Assembly: GCA_964401995.1 (NCBI GenBank)
Contig: CAYOAP010000019.1
Span: 1-35,352, forward strand
Direction of reading: 5' to 3'
From: DATCBF01 sp964401995
GTDB taxonomy: Bacteria > Actinomycetota > Thermoleophilia > Solirubrobacterales > 70-9
Length of the DNA: 35,352 nucleotides
The notes under the pieces were generated by a model. It did no database searches and had not been told where the DNA came from. It was given only the letters and a program-made list of their open reading frames with translations. How positions within the stretch are numbered: position 1 is the stretch's first letter; each line of letters opens with the position of its first letter. The translations under genes were made by a program, and so were the position numbers. Of the stretch, positions 31,727-35,352 are shown in pieces.

Positions 31727-34273
31727 TCAGCGGAACCGCAGCAGCTCCACGGGGCTGCCGACTTCTTCGATCCCGCCGGTCGAGCCGGCGACGACGAGGC
31801 GGCCGTCGCGCTGGCGGGCGGCCGCGGCGGGGCGGAAGGGATGAGCTTTCGAGGCGGCCGCGGTGACGGCGCCGCGGTGGCCGAAGCTGCGATCCATGCT
31901 CCCATCCGGCTTGAAGGCGCGGATGACGACGCCGCGTTCGCCGAATCTCTCAGCGGCGCTGACGAGGATCGGCCGGCGCCCGCCGAAGAACGAGACCATC
32001 GGCGCGTGCGCGTCGACGCGCACGACGCCGTTATGCCCGAAGGCGCGGTCGCGGATGCCGTCGGAGCGGAGCCGGATCAGGGTGGTCGGCAGGGGATTGA
32101 CGCCGCCTTCGGGCGCGGCGGCGACGAAGATGCCACCGTCCGAGGCCATCGCGACGGCGCTCTCTTCATCGGCGAGCCCGGGCATATATGGCTGGCGCCC
32201 GTGGTAGGCGAAGCCAGGGTCGGGGCGGCCGTTCGGCAGCAGCCGCGCCATCCCTGAGTACGGGCCGTCGTTGCCGAAGAGCACGACCCTGCCGCGAGGA
32301 TCGAAGGTCGCCGACAGCGCCATCGCCTTCACCTTCGGGCCGAACCCGACCAACGCCAGGCCGTCGTGGCCAAAGCGGCGATCGGGCTCGCCGTCCGGGC
32401 CCAGCTCGAAAGCCGCCATGCCGAAGCGCTTGTTGACCTGGCCGACGACCAGCGCCTCGCCACTGGGCCGGACGACAAGCGACTCGATGTCGAAATGGGC
32501 CGGTATCTCCCCCCTTCCCTGCGAGCCGTAGCCGAGGTCGCGCTGGCCACGATCGTCGAAGCGGGCGACGTAGGCGGCGCCGTCAAGGCTGGAGGCGGTG
32601 GACACGGAGTAAAAGCGGTTGTGCCCGTCAGCCCGCAGCTCGATATTGGTTTCAGGCACGACAAACCCCACGCCGGACCCGACTTCGGGGTTGACGGCGC
32701 CGTCGGGCTTCGCGCCGATGAGGATCGCCCGCGGATAGTGCGAGCCGGTGTCGCTCCAGGCGGAGGTGAAGATGTCGCCGCTCGATCCGATCGCGAGACC
32801 AAACGCTTCGGTGACGGCGGGCAGCGTGCGGACGTCCGCGGCGGTGCCGCCCAAGCCAAAGGCAGGGTCCGGCGCGCCGTTTGGCTGCAGGGCCGAGACC
32901 GTCGCGTCGCCACCGTCGCCGGCGCCACCGGCCGCCAGGATCTGGCCATTTGGGGCGACCGCCAGCGCGGCGGCGTACTGCGCGTAGTCTGGGCGGCCCA
33001 GCGTCCGGCCAGGCAATTTCAGGGTCGCCTGGCCGGCCTGCCCGAAGCTCGAATCAATCGCTCCCGCCGCGGTGAAGCGGGCGAGAAGGGGCGCAAAGTC
33101 GCATTCGCCGGCCGGGCAGTCGGAGCTGGCCGCAGCTTCGCCGCCGAGCAGGACGCTGCCGCCTGGCCCTGCTGCCAGCGCCGTCGGCCTGTCGACCGCG
33201 CCGACCGTGAGGCTAACGCTGCCGCCGGAGAAGCCGGGATCGAGGCTGCCGTTGATCAGGTAGCGGCTGATGACGAAATGGCCCGGGTCCGAACAGCAGA
33301 GCCCATGACTGGACGAGCTGGCGACCAGAGTCTTGCCGCCGGGCAGACCGAGCAGCGCCCCCGCCCTGCCGCTCAGTTCGACGATGCCGGCGTTGCCGAA
33401 GCTGGGGTCGAGAGCGCCCGCCGCCGTGAACGCGACCAGCGCGTGGCCGGTGGCGATCAGGATCGAGCCGTCTTCCCGGATCGTGAGCCCATCGGCCAGA
33501 TTCCCTTCGAATTCGTTGTCCTTGAGGACCCGGACGATGCCTTCCGTGCCGAAGCTCGGATCAAGAGCGCCGTTGGGAAGCAGGCGCGCCAGCGCCAGCT
33601 GGTACCTGGGGCTCGGATCGTGGCCGCAGGGATTGGTGTGAGCACTGCCGGCGACGACAATCCGTCCCTCGGCATCGACCGCCATCGAGGCGATCGAGAG
33701 CGGAACGCTTGCGCCGACCCCGTCCTTGCCGAAGCTTGGATCGGCGGTTCCGTTCGACTGCAGCCGGTGAACCGACGCGCTGGACCCGCAAAGGTCTTCC
33801 TTGTCCTGCACGGCGGCGAGAACCCGCCCATCATCCTGCAGAGCGAGACCGTCCAACTCGCGCACCTGCACCATGCCGCCGCCGAAGCTGGCATCGAGCG
33901 CTCCGCTCGGATCGCGGCGCTCAATGAAGCCAACGTGCCGCCGGTATTTGCTCCCGACGATTTCGGTGTCCCCGCCAAGCAGGATCCCCCCGTCGGGCTG
34001 GCGCACCATCACGCCGAATGAGGAGCGGGCAAAAGCGTCACCGAGTGGATAGAGGGCGCGACCTCCCCGGCCAAAGGAGCGGTCAAGCTCCCCGCGCAAC
34101 GGCCCCGCGGCCAGCGCCGCCGCGGGGGCAGCCACCATCGCCGCGACAAGCAGGCAAAACACGCCCACGCTGCATCGATAGCCCCGCCGTCTCTCCCCCA
34201 TGCCCAGAGTCAACACGGCAAGTCGGCGAGGGTTGTGGCCCAGCGGGAGCGGCTGCATGACTTCTCGCGACAT
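31727..34273 (-). CDS. Secreted delta-60 repeat beta-propeller-like protein
   Basis: An 848-aa exported protein with about 14 repeats of 50-60 residues, each centred on a D-x-SFG-like motif (for example LDRSFGRGG, LDPSFGTEG, PDRRFGHDG, MDRSFGHRG). These are characteristic of the uncharacterised delta-60 repeat family, thought to form beta-propellers. The N-terminal VGVFCLLVAAMVAAPAAALAAG is a signal peptide. ATG 34273 has GAGGGAGCA just upstream and is preferred. An in-frame ATG at 34201 sits closer to the signal peptide but has no ribosome site. No catalytic motif was seen; a surface or adhesion role is inferred. Confidence 0.75.
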   Translation of the reverse strand: MSREVMQPLPLGHNPRRLAVLTLGMGERRRGYRCSVGVFCLLVAAMVAAPAAALAAGPLRGELDRSFGRGGRALYPLGDAFARSSFGVMVRQPDGGILLGGDTEIVGSKYRRHVGFIERRDPSGALDASFGGGMVQVRELDGLALQDDGRVLAAVQDKEDLCGSSASVHRLQSNGTADPSFGKDGVGASVPLSIASMAVDAEGRIVVAGSAHTNPCGHDPSPRYQLALARLLPNGALDPSFGTEGIVRVLKDNEFEGNLADGLTIREDGSILIATGHALVAFTAAGALDPSFGNAGIVELSGRAGALLGLPGGKTLVASSSSHGLCCSDPGHFVISRYLINGSLDPGFSGGSVSLTVGAVDRPTALAAGPGGSVLLGGEAAASSDCPAGECDFAPLLARFTAAGAIDSSFGQAGQATLKLPGRTLGRPDYAQYAAALAVAPNGQILAAGGAGDGGDATVSALQPNGAPDPAFGLGGTAADVRTLPAVTEAFGLAIGSSGDIFTSAWSDTGSHYPRAILIGAKPDGAVNPEVGSGVGFVVPETNIELRADGHNRFYSVSTASSLDGAAYVARFDDRGQRDLGYGSQGRGEIPAHFDIESLVVRPSGEALVVGQVNKRFGMAAFELGPDGEPDRRFGHDGLALVGFGPKVKAMALSATFDPRGRVVLFGNDGPYSGMARLLPNGRPDPGFAYHGRQPYMPGLADEESAVAMASDGGIFVAAAPEGGVNPLPTTLIRLRSDGIRDRAFGHNGVVRVDAHAPMVSFFGGRRPILVSAAERFGERGVVIRAFKPDGSMDRSFGHRGAVTAAASKAHPFRPAAAARQRDGRLVVAGSTGGIEEVGSPVELLRFR

Positions 34274-34399
34274 TGCTCCCTCGGATGGTTACGACCGATC
34301 CATGAACAGCTGGGTTCCCTAAAGCTCGTTGCGGCTGCCGGGGCTCGGGTGAGACATCGACGGGTGGCCGACGGCCAGCCACAGGAGGGAGGTCACTGC
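34274..34399. other. Intergenic region between the repeat protein and the recombinase
   Basis: This is a 126-base divergent gap. It ends with AGGAGG about 10 bases before ATG 34400, the recombinase ribosome site. A small hairpin, TGGCC/GGCCA (34365-34377), lies within. No att-like direct repeat was recognised. Confidence 0.3.
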
Positions 34400-35341
34400 A
34401 TGGACCTTGGCCAAGCGCGCGAGCAGTACATCCGGTGGCTTCTCGTCACAAGAGATCTGTCGCCGCACACGATCCGCGCCTACGACGGCGACATCGCGGC
34501 ATTCACGCAACACCTCGGCGCCGACGCACCCGTCACGCAAATCGACGACAAATGCCTGATCGCCTTCATGGAGGAGCAACGCGAAACCGGCCTCTCTTCG
34601 CTCTCGATCCGGCGACGCGCGTCGGGCCTCCGCGGCTTCTGCCGGTGGCTGCGCTCATCTTCCCTGCTCGAATCGGATCCCTGGGCAGGCACGAGCATCG
34701 CGGTCGGCCGATCACGCAGGCTGCCCCGCATCGTCTCGGCGCAAGAACTCGATCGCCTCTTCCTCTTCCTTCGGCGCACGGCCGGCCTCGGCGAGAGCGA
34801 TCCGGAAACTCCCCTGAAACGGCCGCATGAGTCGACAACCCTCCTGGCTGTTGCCCTGATGGTCGCGACGGGCGTCCGGGTCAACGAGGTCGTCGGCATC
34901 AAATGCGGAGACATAGACCTGCCGAACGCGAGCCTCCGGCTCCTCGGCAAGGGCCGTCGCGAGCGACATGTGTTTCTGACCAACGACTGGATCACAGGCT
35001 TCACGGCTGCCTATCTAGAGACGCGGGCCACCCTCGGCCTCGAGCATCCACACCTCCTCTTCAACCTTCACTACGACCCCCTCACGCCCCCCGCAATGCG
35101 CTCCCGCCTGGCCAAGGCCGCCCGCGCCGCGGGCCTAAGCGCCCATGTCACCCCGCACATGCTCCGCCACACCGCCGCAACCCAGCTAATCGAGGCGGGC
35201 GTCGACATCCGCTACATCCAACGCCTCCTCGGGCACGCCAGCCTCAGCACCACAGAGATCTACACACACGTCTCCGACCAAGCGCTCAGGCAGGTCGTCT
35301 CGGACGCAGACGTCCTCGGGAGGTTTGCGCACGGTCGATAA
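34400..35341 (+). CDS. Tyrosine recombinase (XerC/XerD-like)
   Basis: A 313-aa integrase/recombinase. The N-terminal SAM-like core-binding domain (about 1-90) has SPHTIRAYDGDIAAF. The catalytic domain keeps the full set: Arg160 (GVRVNE), Lys184 (LGKGR), His253 and Arg256 (HMLRHT), His279 (LGHAS) and nucleophile Tyr288 (EIYTH). ATG 34400 is chosen over the longer frame from 34235 because AGGAGG lies just before it and the domain starts there. The codon use seems less GC-biased than neighbouring genes. It lies 12 bases from the window end, so its partner sites cannot be seen; it may be a housekeeping Xer protein or belong to an element. Confidence 0.9.
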   Translation: MDLGQAREQYIRWLLVTRDLSPHTIRAYDGDIAAFTQHLGADAPVTQIDDKCLIAFMEEQRETGLSSLSIRRRASGLRGFCRWLRSSSLLESDPWAGTSIAVGRSRRLPRIVSAQELDRLFLFLRRTAGLGESDPETPLKRPHESTTLLAVALMVATGVRVNEVVGIKCGDIDLPNASLRLLGKGRRERHVFLTNDWITGFTAAYLETRATLGLEHPHLLFNLHYDPLTPPAMRSRLAKAARAAGLSAHVTPHMLRHTAATQLIEAGVDIRYIQRLLGHASLSTTEIYTHVSDQALRQVVSDADVLGRFAHGR

Positions 35342-35352
35342 CTAGGAATTAT

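Noticed and set aside
32366..34021. 551-codon plus-strand open frame over the delta-60 gene
   Set aside because: The opposite strand has regular repeats and a signal peptide; this frame has neither a domain nor a ribosome site.
34235..34399. Longer N-terminus for the recombinase
   Set aside because: The extra residues precede the conserved core-binding domain, overlap the divergent gene's start and have no ribosome site, while AGGAGG precedes ATG 34400.
1..35352. tRNA, rRNA, CRISPR arrays and insertion sequences
   Set aside because: None was recognised in the intergenic gaps, which are all short; a tRNA search program was not available.

Overview
This is a very GC-rich, densely packed bacterial window with many GTG starts, 1-4 base stop/start overlaps and several promoters that look leaderless. 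Gene content points to an actinobacterium, most likely class Thermoleophilia (Solirubrobacterales-like). The signs are a lon/XRE/UspA/DevRS-type complement, a secreted CocE-type hydrolase with a cysteine-containing C-terminal beta-domain, a delta-60 repeat surface protein, and a DUF347/ZIP cluster. The lineage is an inference from gene style. No rRNA, tRNA or CRISPR array was seen, and no gene-free stretch exceeds about 160 bases.

Layout. (1) 1-2812: the 5' end of lon (cut by the window edge), divergent from a cNMP-fold/thioredoxin-fold/thioredoxin-reductase-like flavoprotein and an SDR dehydrogenase. (2) 2841-3742: a compact HEPN/MNT toxin-antitoxin module. Its MNT carries its own XRE HTH, and a palindrome overlaps its AT-rich promoter. 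(3) 3826-7795: a secreted alpha/beta hydrolase, a quinone reductase behind a perfect 16-bp inverted repeat, and a VOC protein. (4) 7844-13962, all on the minus strand: a probable metal/envelope homeostasis block. It holds a COG4280 ExxE-motif membrane protein, a 58-aa membrane protein, a DUF347 protein fused to an alpha/beta domain, a ZIP transporter with a TTAGGG/CCCTAA palindrome at its start, an OmpR/histidine kinase pair and a second DUF347 protein. (5) 14043-15415: a phosphodiester-glycosidase-family protein plus a 71-aa membrane protein. (6) 19946-15428, minus strand: a near-continuous chain of ABC ATPase (disrupted by a 14-bp tandem duplication), ABC permease, zinc alcohol dehydrogenase, NTF2-like protein, acylphosphatase/LigD-phosphoesterase fusion and peroxiredoxin-like protein. 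(7) 19987-28186: an NDH-2/SQR-like flavoprotein, then a divergent DevR/DevS-like two-component pair followed by UspA, phosphoketolase and acetate kinase. This looks like a redox- or hypoxia-linked fermentation unit. (8) 28194-31677: divergent GGDEF-EAL and REC-PAS-HD-GYP genes (c-di-GMP turnover). (9) 31727-35341: a large delta-60 repeat protein and an intact tyrosine recombinase at the end.

The most notable points are the acylphosphatase-phosphoesterase fusion, the 14-bp duplication that breaks the ABC ATPase, and the inverted repeat before the quinone reductase. Further points are three genes whose conserved N-termini begin at AUC or CUG rather than a usual start, the metal block with its fused DUF347 protein, and the DevS-like kinase that keeps the expected heme-ligand histidine beside acetyl-phosphate metabolism genes.
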